From NCBI GenBank assembly GCA_002086835.1, contig MVIG01000031.1, positions 1-64,000 of the forward strand: 64,000 nucleotides of DNA. Direction: 5' to 3'. This DNA comes from Mycolicibacterium porcinum. GTDB lineage: Bacteria > Actinomycetota > Actinomycetes > Mycobacteriales > Mycobacteriaceae. Both the position numbers and the translations under genes were made by a program. This document shows, one piece after another, positions 7,796 through 16,774 of the stretch (positions are counted from its first letter, which is position 1; each line of letters begins with the position of its first letter). The notes beneath the pieces are model-generated. The model searched no databases and was not told the DNA's origin. It worked only from the letters and a program-made list of their open reading frames with translations.

Positions 7796-8185
7796 ATGAC
7801 TGAGACCGCAGACCGGGTCACCCGGTTCGCCGCTGATCTCATAGACAGTGCCGCCGCGGAAGGCGCACGTCAGAGCCGGTCGGCCAAACAGCAGCTCGAC
7901 CATTGGGCCCGCGTGGGACGGGCAGTGTCCAGCCAGCACAGCGCGGCACGCCGCAAGGTCGAGTCCGCGTTGTCAGGCACTACTCCCCTGCGCGAGTTGA
8001 CCGCCGAGGAAGGTGCGGTGTTCGACGCCGAGATCGCCGCTTCCGTCGAGGAGAGCCTGGCGCGGGCCGACTACGGCAGGATCCTGGCCGGCCGTGGCAT
8101 CACCACCGTGGCGCTCGACGAGAACGGCGACATCGTGCAATACCGGCCCGACGGCACCACTGCGGTGCTGGCGCCACCGCAGTGA
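7796..8185 (+). CDS. ParD-like antitoxin candidate
   Basis: A 129-residue protein with a helical N-terminal half (TRFAADLIDSAAAEGARQSRSAKQQLDHWARVGRAV), resembling the ParD-like antitoxin family, and a C-terminal segment ending DENGDIVQYRPDGTTAVL. It has a good RBS (ACGGAGG) and is preceded by palindromic TGCTAC elements. The next gene, 38 bases later, encodes a zeta-like kinase, so this is the presumed antitoxin and autorepressor. M. tuberculosis Rv0367c/Rv0366c appears to be the same kind of pair, from memory. The antitoxin role rests on context. Confidence 0.7.
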   Translation: MTETADRVTRFAADLIDSAAAEGARQSRSAKQQLDHWARVGRAVSSQHSAARRKVESALSGTTPLRELTAEEGAVFDAEIAASVEESLARADYGRILAGRGITTVALDENGDIVQYRPDGTTAVLAPPQ

Positions 8186-8222
8186 TCGCCGCCTGCGCTG
8201 ACCTGGACCGCGCCGCCACGCG

Positions 8223-8801
8223 GTGAAGCGCCTCGATCTCGTTGTCGGCTGCAACGGTGCCGGCAAGTCGACCTTCGTCGAACTGACCCTCTCGCCTCTG
8301 CTCCCCGGCTGCCCGTTCGTGAACGCGGACGAGATCGCCAGGCGACGCTGGCCCGACGACCCTGCCCCGCACTCCTACGAGGCGGCCGTGGTCGCCGCAG
8401 AAACCCGGGCCAAACTCATCGAGCTCGGTGAGTCCTTCATCGCCGAGACGGTGTTCTCCCACCCCTCCAAGCTCGAACTGATCGACGATGCGTGTGCCGC
8501 CGGGTACACCGTGGTCCTGCACTGCGTCCTGATCCCCGAAGACCTGGCGGTGCAGCGAGTACGCCACCGCGTGCAGGCCGGCGGACACGATGTCCCAGAG
8601 GCCAAGATCCGCGAACGCTACCAACGACTTTGGGATCTCGTCGCGGTAGCCGCGATGCATGCGGACTCGGCGACGTTCTACGACAACAGCGCCGTGAGCG
8701 GGCCGCGCATCGTCGCTCAGCTCGCGGGCGGATTCGTCGTCGGATCCCCCACGTGGCCCAAATGGACGCCCGCCGTGCTGAGTTCGCGCTGGCCCGGTTA
8801 G
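8223..8801 (+). CDS. Zeta-toxin-like P-loop kinase
   Basis: A 192-residue protein from GTG 8223. Walker A is residues 9-17 (GCNGAGKST). NADEIARRRWPDD follows, with the Asp expected to activate the substrate, then FIAETVFSH and the Arg-rich helix QRVRHRVQAGGHDVPEAKIRERYQRL that forms the nucleotide lid. This order is that of zeta toxins, which phosphorylate UDP-N-acetylglucosamine and block cell-wall synthesis. Many chromosomal relatives are uncharacterised kinases, so toxicity is inferred from the upstream antitoxin-like gene. Confidence 0.75.
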   Translation: MKRLDLVVGCNGAGKSTFVELTLSPLLPGCPFVNADEIARRRWPDDPAPHSYEAAVVAAETRAKLIELGESFIAETVFSHPSKLELIDDACAAGYTVVLHCVLIPEDLAVQRVRHRVQAGGHDVPEAKIRERYQRLWDLVAVAAMHADSATFYDNSAVSGPRIVAQLAGGFVVGSPTWPKWTPAVLSSRWPG

Positions 8802-8961
8802 CTGTCGCTTGCGACCCTCGAACTCGCCGACTTCCACTCCAGGGATGTGAGTGACCAGGTGGTCACGGCCCAGCCGCAGAAGTCTGCGGAAGATTTGACG
8901 AGGGATACCAGGAGCGGCCCATCCGCCGACCGTATCGATCTGCGGCTGTAGCGTGACGAGC

Positions 8962-9600
8962 ATGAACTCCTTTCGCGTGCCTTCCTCCGTTGCGCTCGTG
9001 GCCTGCGCCGCGTCGTTGACCATGGCGCTCGCCGCGTGCGGCTCCGACACGGAAACCCCCTCGGCCTCGTCCTCGGCGAGCACGCCGTCGGTCGCCGATG
9101 TGCTCACCCCCTCCATCGCCGAGACCGCCACCGAGGCCAGCACCTGCCCGACCGCGGCGCCGCAGAACGCGGGCACTCCCGAATGGACGACGTCCGGGGC
9201 CACCGGCAGCATCTCGGTCACCGGTTCCACCGACACCACCGCGCCCGCGGTCAAGGTGGACGGTCCGTTCAGCGTGACCGAGACCCAGGTGCACACCCTC
9301 AAGGCCGGCGACGGACCGGTCGTCGCGCCGAACGCAAATGTCACGGTCTGCTACATGGGCGTCAACGGGCGCGACGGATCGGTGTTCGACAGCAGCTACC
9401 AGCGTGGCGAGACAGTCGACTTCCCGCTCAACGGCGTCGTGCCCGGCTTCCAGAAAGCCATCTCGGGACAGAAGGTCGGCTCCACGGTGGGCGTCGCGGT
9501 GGCGTCCGCTGACGGGTACCCCCAGGGACAGCCCGCCGCCGGCATTCAGCCGGGTGACACGTTGATCTTCGCGATCAAGATTCTCGACGCCCAGCAGTAA
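8962..9600 (+). CDS. FKBP-type peptidyl-prolyl isomerase lipoprotein
   Basis: A 212-residue lipoprotein. The lipobox LAAC places lipidation at Cys26; a Ser/Ala/Thr-rich linker (to about 90) leads to one FKBP domain with VTVCYMGVNGRDGSVFDSSYQRGETVDFPL, VVPGFQKAISGQKVG and GDTLIFAIKIL. FKBPs catalyse cis-trans isomerisation at prolines; this one would act on exported proteins at the outer face of the membrane. ATG 8962 is preferred to GTG 8953. Bases 8802-8961 hold no gene. Confidence 0.85.
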   Translation: MNSFRVPSSVALVACAASLTMALAACGSDTETPSASSSASTPSVADVLTPSIAETATEASTCPTAAPQNAGTPEWTTSGATGSISVTGSTDTTAPAVKVDGPFSVTETQVHTLKAGDGPVVAPNANVTVCYMGVNGRDGSVFDSSYQRGETVDFPLNGVVPGFQKAISGQKVGSTVGVAVASADGYPQGQPAAGIQPGDTLIFAIKILDAQQ

Positions 9601-9648
9601 GCACGCACCGCCCAGCGAGCGCCCGGGTGCGGTTGCAACAATGCTCAC

Positions 9649-10254
9649 ATGGTCGAGCGGAGCATCTGGATGCAAAAAGTCGCGGCCGATCCCGGGCACT
9701 CGCAGTGGTACATCGAGCGGTTCCGCGCCATGCAGCGTGCCGGTCAGGACCTGGCCGGGGAAGCTCGCCTGGTCGACGCGATGGCACCGCGTCAGGCCCG
9801 CATCCTCGATGCCGGCTGCGGCCCAGGGCGGGTTGGCGGATATCTGTCCAAAGCCGGGCACCGGGTGGTCGGCGTCGACGTGGACCCGGCGCTGGTCGAG
9901 GCGGCCGAGAACGACCATCCCGGCCCGCAGTGGCTGGTCGGCGACCTCGCTGAGCTCGACCTGCCGGCACGGGGCATAACCGAACCGTTCGACATCATCG
10001 TGTCGGCCGGCAACGTGATGACCTTCCTCGCGCCGAGCACCCGGGTCCGGGTGTTGACGCGGCTGCGCGCTCACCTCGCCGCCGACGGCCGCGCGGTGAT
10101 CGGATTCGGAGCCGGCCGGGAATACGAGTTCGGCCAGTTCCTCGACGACGCGGCAACCGCCGGCTTCGCGCCGGATCTCTTGTTGTCGACATGGGATCTG
10201 CGGCCGTTCGACCAGAATTCGGACTTCCTCGTCGCGATCCTGCGGTCCGCCTAG
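9649..10254 (+). CDS. Class I SAM-dependent methyltransferase
   Basis: A 201-residue Rossmann-fold methyltransferase. Motif I is ILDAGCGPGRVGGYL (about residues 52-66), with the acidic motif II in VVGVDVDPALVEAA, motif III around WLVGDLAELDLP and FDIIVSAGNVMTFL beyond. It belongs to the broad Methyltransf_25/11-type group. Substrate unknown. It converges with the thioesterase gene, overlapping by four bases. Confidence 0.8.
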   Translation: MVERSIWMQKVAADPGHSQWYIERFRAMQRAGQDLAGEARLVDAMAPRQARILDAGCGPGRVGGYLSKAGHRVVGVDVDPALVEAAENDHPGPQWLVGDLAELDLPARGITEPFDIIVSAGNVMTFLAPSTRVRVLTRLRAHLAADGRAVIGFGAGREYEFGQFLDDAATAGFAPDLLLSTWDLRPFDQNSDFLVAILRSA

Positions 10255-11045
10255 CCCGAGCCGTTCGGGCTGAAGTTGAAATTTGCTGCGGCGGTGGATA
10301 ATCCGGTGCCGATCGGACCAGATGTGTCATAGAGGCAGGCACTGCCCGTCGCGACCCCCTCGGCGCTGGTGTGCGTGATCGCCGCCATGCCGATGTAGGG
10401 ACCGACCGGGAGTCTGCTGAGTGCCAGCGTGTAGTCCGCGTTGATGAAAGCCAAACCGGTCGAACTGAAGTTCGTCATCGAGCTCGTGACGTCGACAGCC
10501 AAGGCCGCGCGCACGAACGGCGAGAGTTCTTCACCGGCGACCAATTCGCGGACTTCGCGCAGCCACGCGTAGCGGGGACCGCTTTGTTGCCATGGAAAAC
10601 CCTCACCGGTCCATTCCGAATCGGGGCCGTAGGCGCGGATGAACATCGGCATGGTGTCGTCGAATTCGGCCGGTTCCTCAGGCAGCGGGGGCAGGTCGAC
10701 CGCGGTCGACCAGAACTCGCCGTCGGGTTGCGTGCCGCGCCTCAGATACAGCGCCGACGCGCGGGCCACCAAGTCGCCGTCCTGGGTCATCGCGGCATCG
10801 ACCGCCTGCATACGGGAACCGGACCGGACGACCGACGCCGAGACACGGACCGGTGCGCTGGCGACCCGGCGCAGGATCTCCACCGTGAATCGCGCCGGCT
10901 GCAGACCGTCGTCGGTGACGAGTTCTTCGACCGCGCGAGCCAGGAGTCCGCCGACGACCTGGCCACCCAGCGTGGGCCCCCACCCGCCGTGCGCGATCTC
11001 GTTCGGCACGAACCCGTCGTCACCGCTCACAAAGAACGGCGTCAT
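10251..11045 (-). CDS. Acyl-CoA thioesterase-like double-hotdog protein
   Basis: About 264 residues from ATG 11045, chosen for the GGAG eight bases upstream; a GTG at 11063 is an alternative. The N-terminal hotdog has GGWGPTLGGQVVGGLLARA and a FTVEILRRVASAPVRVSASVVRSGSRM strand pair. A second hotdog follows (FVRAALAVDVTSSMTNFSSTGLAFINADYTLALSR). This layout is that of TesB-like/acyl-CoA thioesterase family proteins, which hydrolyse acyl-CoA. The exact chain length is unknown. Confidence 0.75.
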   Translation of the reverse strand: MTPFFVSGDDGFVPNEIAHGGWGPTLGGQVVGGLLARAVEELVTDDGLQPARFTVEILRRVASAPVRVSASVVRSGSRMQAVDAAMTQDGDLVARASALYLRRGTQPDGEFWSTAVDLPPLPEEPAEFDDTMPMFIRAYGPDSEWTGEGFPWQQSGPRYAWLREVRELVAGEELSPFVRAALAVDVTSSMTNFSSTGLAFINADYTLALSRLPVGPYIGMAAITHTSAEGVATGSACLYDTSGPIGTGLSTAAANFNFSPNGSG

Positions 11046-11183
11046 CGCAGTGCGCTCCACAGGAACACCTCTCGTCAGCCACATCGGGCAAGTAGGGACT
11101 CTATTACAGAGGTAACTACAGTTGTCTCGACGGTAGCGTGCCACCGCAATCGAGCCGACTGCCGAGTCGCCTGGATACCACCA

Positions 11184-11456
11184 ATGACGGCGGACGCGCC
11201 CTCAGCTATTGCCACCCAGACCTTGCGTGGACATCCTCGTGCGCCCGACCTCGCGATCTTCACCGGCGTCGGCAGTGCCGTCGTGTTCACCTATGCGCAC
11301 CTGCTGCCGAATTTCTGGCCGGATTTCCAGGACAGCTATCTCAGTGGTCCCCGCGTCAACGTCACCTGGTTCTCCTGGATCACGGCCCTGTCCGAGATCG
11401 GCACCGGACTGCTGTTCGCGTACGCGGGCCTGCGAGCCAAGCGAGCCGGGGCGTAG
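11184..11456 (+). CDS. Small two-helix membrane protein, unknown function
   Basis: A 90-residue protein from ATG 11184. Two hydrophobic stretches, LAIFTGVGSAVVFTYAHLL (about 23-41) and VTWFSWITALSEIGTGLLFAYAGL (about 60-83), are separated by a loop PNFWPDFQDSYLSGPRVN. It is divergent from the thioesterase gene and 39 bases before the next gene on its own strand. I do not recognise the family. Confidence 0.6.
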   Translation: MTADAPSAIATQTLRGHPRAPDLAIFTGVGSAVVFTYAHLLPNFWPDFQDSYLSGPRVNVTWFSWITALSEIGTGLLFAYAGLRAKRAGA

Positions 11457-11495
11457 CTGCGGACGCGGAGCGACTCCTCCGGGTAACGTCGGCAG

Positions 11496-12857
11496 ATGGG
11501 ATTGGTGTACTCCAGCATCATCGACGCACCGCAAGAAGAGGTCTTCGCCTGGCACAGCCGCCCGGGCGCTTTCGCCAGGCTGTCACCACCGTGGCAAGCG
11601 ATGCGGCTCGTATCCGAGGCGGACTCGCTGCGCGACGGCCGCGCCGAACTCGCGTTGCCCGGCGGCCTGCGGTGGGTGGCGCAGCACCAGTCCGATGGCT
11701 ACGGCCCACCGCGCCGGTTCGTCGACCAGATCGCCGGCGGTGGGCCGGCCTCTCTGCCGGCAGCACTGGCCGTGCGCTGGAAGCATATTCACGAATTCGA
11801 CGCGATCGACGCCACGCGCACCCGGATGACCGACCGCGTCGAGACGCCGGTGCCCGGCCGGCTCCTGCGTCCGATGTTCGCCTACCGTCACCGCCAGCTC
11901 GCCGACGACCTCGCCGCGCACCACCAGGCCCGCGCCCACGGGGCGGTGCCGCTGACGATCGCGATCACCGGGGCGTCGGGGCTGGTCGGTTCGGCGCTTA
12001 CCGCGTTTTTGAGCACCGGCGGCCATCGGGTGATTCGGCTGGTCCGCCACACGGCAACCAAACCCGATGAGCGGCAATGGAACCCGGACGCGCCCCACCC
12101 GGAACTGCTGTCCGGCGTGGACGCCGTCATCCACCTGGCCGGCGCATCGATCGCCGGCCGGTTCACCGAGAGTCACCGCCGCGCCATTCGCGACAGCCGC
12201 ATCGAGCCGACACGTCGGCTGGCAGAAGTGGTTGCCGCGACCGATCAGGGACCGCGGGTCGTCGTCAGCGCGTCGGCGGTGGGTTTCTATGGTTATGACC
12301 GCGGCGACGAGGTTCTCACCGAGACGGCCGCGCGTGGCGACGGGTTTCTCGCCGACGTGGTGGCCGACTGGGAGGACGCGCTGACCCCGGCTGAACAATC
12401 CGGGGCACGAGTGGTGCGGATCCGTACCGGTATCGTCCAGTCCCCGCGTGGCGGCACCCTACGACTGCTGCGCCCACTGTTCGCGGCGGGACTCGGGGGC
12501 CGGATCGGTGACGGGCAGCAGTGGCTGCCCTGGATCGGCATCGATGACCTGGTCGACATCTATTACCGCGCGTTGTGGGACACGCAGCTGTCCGGCCCGG
12601 TGAACGCCGTGGCGCCGGAGCCGGTGCGCAACGCCGAATACACCGAGACCCTCGGACACGTTCTGCACCGTCCGACGATTGTGCCGGTGCCGACCCTGGG
12701 GCCACGGCTACTGCTGGGCGACCAGGGCGCCCGCGAACTGGCATGCGCCAGCCAGCGGGCGGACCCGGCGGTCCTGACCGCCGCCGGCCACCCCTTCCGT
12801 CACCCGCGCCTGGACCAGGCGCTGAGCCACGTGTTGGGGCGTCCGGTTACGGAGTAG
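11496..12857 (+). CDS. SRPBCC-NAD(P) epimerase fusion, TIGR01777/YfcH type
   Basis: A 453-residue protein. Residues 1-145 are an SRPBCC/polyketide-cyclase-like lipid pocket domain (MGLVYSSIIDAPQEEVFAWHS). From about 152 there is an extended-SDR domain with the dinucleotide loop ITGASGLVGSALTAFL and the signature VVSASAVGFYG, as in TIGR01777/SDR39U1 sugar-nucleotide-epimerase-like proteins. It ends with the DUF1731-type segment (LDQALSHVLGRP). The fused form is widespread in actinobacteria; its substrate is not known. Confidence 0.85.
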   Translation: MGLVYSSIIDAPQEEVFAWHSRPGAFARLSPPWQAMRLVSEADSLRDGRAELALPGGLRWVAQHQSDGYGPPRRFVDQIAGGGPASLPAALAVRWKHIHEFDAIDATRTRMTDRVETPVPGRLLRPMFAYRHRQLADDLAAHHQARAHGAVPLTIAITGASGLVGSALTAFLSTGGHRVIRLVRHTATKPDERQWNPDAPHPELLSGVDAVIHLAGASIAGRFTESHRRAIRDSRIEPTRRLAEVVAATDQGPRVVVSASAVGFYGYDRGDEVLTETAARGDGFLADVVADWEDALTPAEQSGARVVRIRTGIVQSPRGGTLRLLRPLFAAGLGGRIGDGQQWLPWIGIDDLVDIYYRALWDTQLSGPVNAVAPEPVRNAEYTETLGHVLHRPTIVPVPTLGPRLLLGDQGARELACASQRADPAVLTAAGHPFRHPRLDQALSHVLGRPVTE

Positions 12858-13422
12858 GAGGTGCCGGCGGTGCAGCGGGCCCCGGCGGCGCAGCCGGTTG
12901 CCGCCCCGGTGAGTTGTACTCGTATCCCGGTGGCGGCGGACCGTTGAGCGAGTAGTACCCAGGCGGCAGTGCCGGGCCGGCGGGAGCGCTGCCGGGAGCC
13001 GGCGCGGTGACCGGCGTCTCCGAGCCGGGAGCGTTGATCGACACATAACCAGGTGGCAGCGGAGGTGCCGGGCCGGCTCCGGGAGGCGGTGCGACCCCTT
13101 CGGGTGCTCCCCCGCCACCTTGGAAGCCGCCCGGGTCATGCGCTTGATGCCACAGATCTCTGAGCGTGCCGACCGGGCCGCCGCCGTACTGGCCCGAGCC
13201 GTACACGGGGTTGGCGATCTCGGGTACCTGTGGCGGACCGGCCGGTGCGGGCGGCGGGGGTGCCGCCTGCGCCGGATCCGCCGGTGCAGGCGCTGGATCA
13301 GGCACAACGGGATCCGCTGCGGCCTGGCCTGCCGCGGCCAGCACGGCACCGACGGCGGTCAGGCCTGCGATCGCGAGCTTCGCTCCGTTGCGGGCGAGCG
13401 TGGCGCGGTGCGCTTCGGTCAT
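12847..13422 (-). CDS. Secreted proline-rich protein
   Basis: A 191-residue protein with a signal peptide ending QAAA (residue 36). The mature chain is dominated by Pro, Ala and Gly. Two related units, LPPGYVSINAPGSE and LPPGYYSLNGPPPPGYEYN, form an imperfect repeat near the C terminus. Such proteins are exported in mycobacteria, but I recognise no domain. It converges with the epimerase gene by 11 bases. Confidence 0.65.
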   Translation of the reverse strand: MTEAHRATLARNGAKLAIAGLTAVGAVLAAAGQAAADPVVPDPAPAPADPAQAAPPPPAPAGPPQVPEIANPVYGSGQYGGGPVGTLRDLWHQAHDPGGFQGGGGAPEGVAPPPGAGPAPPLPPGYVSINAPGSETPVTAPAPGSAPAGPALPPGYYSLNGPPPPGYEYNSPGRQPAAPPGPAAPPAPPTP

Positions 13423-13588
13423 CTATCCGGCGGTCCTCTCTCGATGCGCCCGCGAAGCTCCCCTCGGGAAGCAGTCGAACAGCGGGCGGGTCCGTGCATC
13501 GTCGCATACCGCCATGGGGACGCGCTGGGTTAGAACGGCGCCGGCGATATCGGCGATTCCGAAGTGTCTCGCGTGGCAGGCTGAATCC

Positions 13589-14818
13589 GTGCCGCGGGTG
13601 CTGGTCGTCGGGTCCGGTTTCGCCGGGTTGTGGGCGGCGCTCAGCGCGGCGAGGCGCGTCGACGAACTCGGATCAGCCGCCGACGGTGTGCGGATCACGG
13701 TGGTCACCGAGCGTCCCTTTCACGACATCCGGGTCCGCAATTACGAGACCGATCTCGCCGACTGCCGAATCCCGTTGGAGAAGCTGCTCGATCCCGTCGG
13801 CGTCGACCACATCGCTGCGGAAGTCACCGCGATCGACCTGGAAGCTCGGAATGTCACGGCACAGCAAGGCACGCGCACGGTGATCATCGGCTATGACCGC
13901 CTGGTGCTGGCCGCCGGCAGTCAGGTGGCACGGCCGAGAATCCCCGGGCTGGCCGAGTTCGGTTTCGACGTCGACACATTCGACGGTGCGAGCCGTCTCG
14001 CCGCCCACCTCGACACGTTGGCCGACAATCCTCAGGTGTCGGGTGCGGACACGGTCGTCGTCGTCGGGGCAGGGCTCACCGGCATCGAGACCGCCTGCGA
14101 ATTGCCCACGCGGCTCGCCTCGATCTTCGACAGTTCGCTGACGCCGAAGGTCCTGCTCGTCGACCACAACCCGCAGGTCGGCTCGGACATGGGTGCGTCG
14201 GCCCGCCCGGTGATCGAAGCGGCGTTGTCCGACAACGGAGTTCAGGTCATGACCGGAGTCGGCCTGACCGCGGTCGACATCGGGGCGGTGGCGCTGTCGT
14301 CGGGGACCACGATGTCGGCGGCCACCGTGGTGTGGTGCGCCGGAATGCGGGCCAACCCGCTGACGACGCAGTTGCCGGTGCCGCTGGATCGGTTGGGCCG
14401 GCTGCCGGTCGACGACTATCTCCGCGTCGAAGGCGTGTCCGCGGTGTTCGCTGCCGGCGACGTCGCAGCCGCACGGGTGGACGACGGACACCTGTCGGTG
14501 ATGTCGTGTCAGCACGGCAGGCCGATGGGCCGCTACGCCGGGTACAACGTGATCGGCGATCTTCTCGGCCGCCCCATGCGGGCTCTGCGAATCCCTTGGT
14601 ATGTCACGGTTCTCGACCTGGGTCCGGCCGGCGCGGTGTACACCGAAGGGTGGGATCGCGATGTCGTGGCCACCGGAGCGGTGGCCAAAGCCACCAAGCA
14701 GACCATCAACACCGAACGGATCTATCCCCCGCTGACCGGTGATCGACAGGCTCTCCTCGCGGCGGCCGCTCCCGACCTTGAGACCCGGCCGGTCCGCGGC
14801 TCCGGAACCGTCAGTTGA
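13589..14818 (+). CDS. NAD(P)/FAD-dependent oxidoreductase, NDH-2-like
   Basis: A 409-residue two-dinucleotide-binding flavoprotein. The first Rossmann motif is RVLVVGSGFAGLWAALSAARR (residues 3-23, FAD) and the second VVVGAGLTGIETACEL (NADH). VFAAGDVAAARVD near 290 is the C-terminal FAD motif with Asp. A C-terminal segment without clear membrane helix ends RYP-like (ERIYPP). It resembles NADH dehydrogenase-type pyridine nucleotide-disulfide oxidoreductases. The GTG at 13589 is preferred because it directly precedes the first strand. Electron acceptor unknown. Confidence 0.8.
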   Translation: MPRVLVVGSGFAGLWAALSAARRVDELGSAADGVRITVVTERPFHDIRVRNYETDLADCRIPLEKLLDPVGVDHIAAEVTAIDLEARNVTAQQGTRTVIIGYDRLVLAAGSQVARPRIPGLAEFGFDVDTFDGASRLAAHLDTLADNPQVSGADTVVVVGAGLTGIETACELPTRLASIFDSSLTPKVLLVDHNPQVGSDMGASARPVIEAALSDNGVQVMTGVGLTAVDIGAVALSSGTTMSAATVVWCAGMRANPLTTQLPVPLDRLGRLPVDDYLRVEGVSAVFAAGDVAAARVDDGHLSVMSCQHGRPMGRYAGYNVIGDLLGRPMRALRIPWYVTVLDLGPAGAVYTEGWDRDVVATGAVAKATKQTINTERIYPPLTGDRQALLAAAAPDLETRPVRGSGTVS

Positions 14819-15287
14819 ACGGGAACTGGACGACCGCGTTGTTACCGCCGCGGCAGGTCACCCACCCGCCCTCCCGGACACACGCCATGGTGTAGGTCTG
14901 GTGCGTCACCGGGCTGAAGACGTTGATCTGTACCGAATCTCCCGGCACGGCGAAGTACTCCTGGCGAACGTTCTGGGCGAACGGACATGAGGTGCTCGGG
15001 CTGGCGAGAATGCCTCCGCTGCATTGCTTCAGCTCCTCACCGGCCCCGCCGCCCTGGGTTGTCAGCTCGTCGAGCTTTGCGAGCGTCTCCGGTCCCGCGA
15101 CGCCGTTGACGATCAGGCCGGCCCGCTTCTGGAACTCCCGGATGACGGCTTCGGTCTGCGCGCCGAACTCGCCGTCGACCGCCAGGTGCGAATAGGCCGG
15201 GTAGTCCAGGTTCAGCAGTGCCTGCAGCGTCGCGACCTGCTGGCCCTGGCTGCCGTTCTTCAATGTGACTGTCGGATATGGAGGCAT
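14811..15287 (-). CDS. Peptidoglycan-binding domain protein
   Basis: A 158-residue protein with an N-terminal PG_binding_1 domain: GSQGQQVATLQALLNL, then VDGEFGAQTEAVIREFQKRAGL and VNGVAGPETLAKL (about residues 12-72). The C-terminal half has three or four Cys (CSGG, CPFAQ, CVREGGWVTC), suggesting disulfides and export, yet no signal peptide is seen. No catalytic domain is attached. Converges with the flavoprotein gene by 8 bases. Confidence 0.75.
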   Translation of the reverse strand: MPPYPTVTLKNGSQGQQVATLQALLNLDYPAYSHLAVDGEFGAQTEAVIREFQKRAGLIVNGVAGPETLAKLDELTTQGGGAGEELKQCSGGILASPSTSCPFAQNVRQEYFAVPGDSVQINVFSPVTHQTYTMACVREGGWVTCRGGNNAVVQFPFN

Positions 15288-15399
15288 GACAGCGCTCCTC
15301 TCATCTCGGTGGCGTTGAGCCGACTTCAGATGTTCGGAACGTAACCGCGTCCGACGGCCGCAGACACGCGTAGCCGACTACTCGAAACGGGGCCCCGGC

Positions 15400-16749
15400 C
15401 TAGCGATCGCTCGCCTCCGGCGGCGCCTCGGGCGGCGGGGTGAGCGCGTCCCATGTGGTCCACGTATACCGTTGCTCGGGAAGGCCGGTCGCGCCGAGCA
15501 TGAACGCGCGGTGGGCGCGGCGCGCCCGCGCGATGGTGCCCAGCCAGGTGGTCACGGTGCTGAGCCGGTTGCGGATCCCGGTGAGAAACGCGATGTGCAG
15601 GAATCCCCACGCCAGCCAGCCGAGCACCCCGGCGATCTTGACCGGACCGACCTGCAGAAGTGCTTGTCCCCGAGCGATATACGCCGCTGAACCGAGGTCG
15701 TGGTAGCGGAACGGCCGTCGCGGCTTTCCGGCAAGCTCCCTGCGGATGCACGAGGCGACGTGCAGCCCGCCCTGCATCGCGTTCTCGGCGACCCCTGGCA
15801 GGTTGTCGCGACCGGCCAGGTCACCGATCACGAAGACCTCGGGATAGCCGGCCACCGAAAGATCAGGCCCCACAGCGATTCTCCCGCTGCGATCCGGTTC
15901 GGCGCCCAGCACCTTCGCGATGTGCCGCGCGAAGGGAACCGCCTCGACACCGGCCGTCCACAACACGGTCCGGGCCACGTACTGCTCGTCGGGTCCTCCG
16001 GCCTTCGGGCTGACCGTCACCCCGTCCCGGTTGACATCGGTCACGTGCACACCCATGTGGAGCTCGACCCCCAGCCGCTGCAGCGACCGCGTCGCCTTCT
16101 CCCCCAGCTCGGGACAGAAGGCCTTCAGTACCCGCTCGCCGCCGTCGAACAGCAGCACTCGGGCTTCCTCGGGCTCGATGCTGTGGAACTCGTGGGCCAG
16201 GGTGCGGGTTGCCATCTCGCGGATCTGCCCGGCCAACTCCACCCCGGTGGGGCCACCGCCTGCGACGGCGAAGGTGAGCCACCCGTCACGCTCCGGCCCG
16301 GGCGGCAACGTCTCGGCGATTTCAAAGGCGGTGAACACCCGCTGCCGGATGTTGGCCGCATCGTCGAGCGTCTTCATCCCCGGGGCCCACTGCGCGAAGT
16401 GTTCGTTGCCGAAGTAGGACTGCTGCATCCCGGCAGCCACCACGAGCACGTCGTAGTCGATGGTGAACGTCGTCTCGTCCGGCCGTCGGGCGGTGACCTG
16501 CCGTTGCTGCGGGTCGATGTCTACCGCCTCACCGAGCAGCGTGGTGACGTTGCGGTGCCGGGCGAACTCCTCGCGCAGCGGGCGGCTGATCTGTCCGAAG
16601 CTCAGCGTTCCGGTGGCGCACTGGTAGAGCAGCGGCTGGAACAGGTGGCCGGCCGTCCGGTCCAGCAGCGTCACATCGACGTCGGCTCCGCCCAACCGGC
16701 GGGCACAGAACAGACCGCCGAATCCCCCACCGATGATCAACACCCTCAT
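15400..16749 (-). CDS. Type II NADH dehydrogenase-like flavoprotein
   Basis: A 449-residue protein with IIGGGFGGLFCARRL at residues 5-19 (FAD), FAVAGGGPTGVELAGQI (NADH) and PEVFVIGDLAG (FAD C-terminal motif). The tail, with LGWLAWGFLHIAFLTG, fits the membrane-associating end of NDH-2 enzymes, which pass electrons from NADH to menaquinone without proton pumping. The start lies 25 bases after the end of the sigma-factor gene on the same strand, so it probably belongs to the YCII-sigma operon, an unusual partner for an NDH-2-like enzyme. Confidence 0.8.
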   Translation of the reverse strand: MRVLIIGGGFGGLFCARRLGGADVDVTLLDRTAGHLFQPLLYQCATGTLSFGQISRPLREEFARHRNVTTLLGEAVDIDPQQRQVTARRPDETTFTIDYDVLVVAAGMQQSYFGNEHFAQWAPGMKTLDDAANIRQRVFTAFEIAETLPPGPERDGWLTFAVAGGGPTGVELAGQIREMATRTLAHEFHSIEPEEARVLLFDGGERVLKAFCPELGEKATRSLQRLGVELHMGVHVTDVNRDGVTVSPKAGGPDEQYVARTVLWTAGVEAVPFARHIAKVLGAEPDRSGRIAVGPDLSVAGYPEVFVIGDLAGRDNLPGVAENAMQGGLHVASCIRRELAGKPRRPFRYHDLGSAAYIARGQALLQVGPVKIAGVLGWLAWGFLHIAFLTGIRNRLSTVTTWLGTIARARRAHRAFMLGATGLPEQRYTWTTWDALTPPPEAPPEASDR

Positions 16750-16774
16750 TCGACTGTTGCCCACAACTAGGAGG

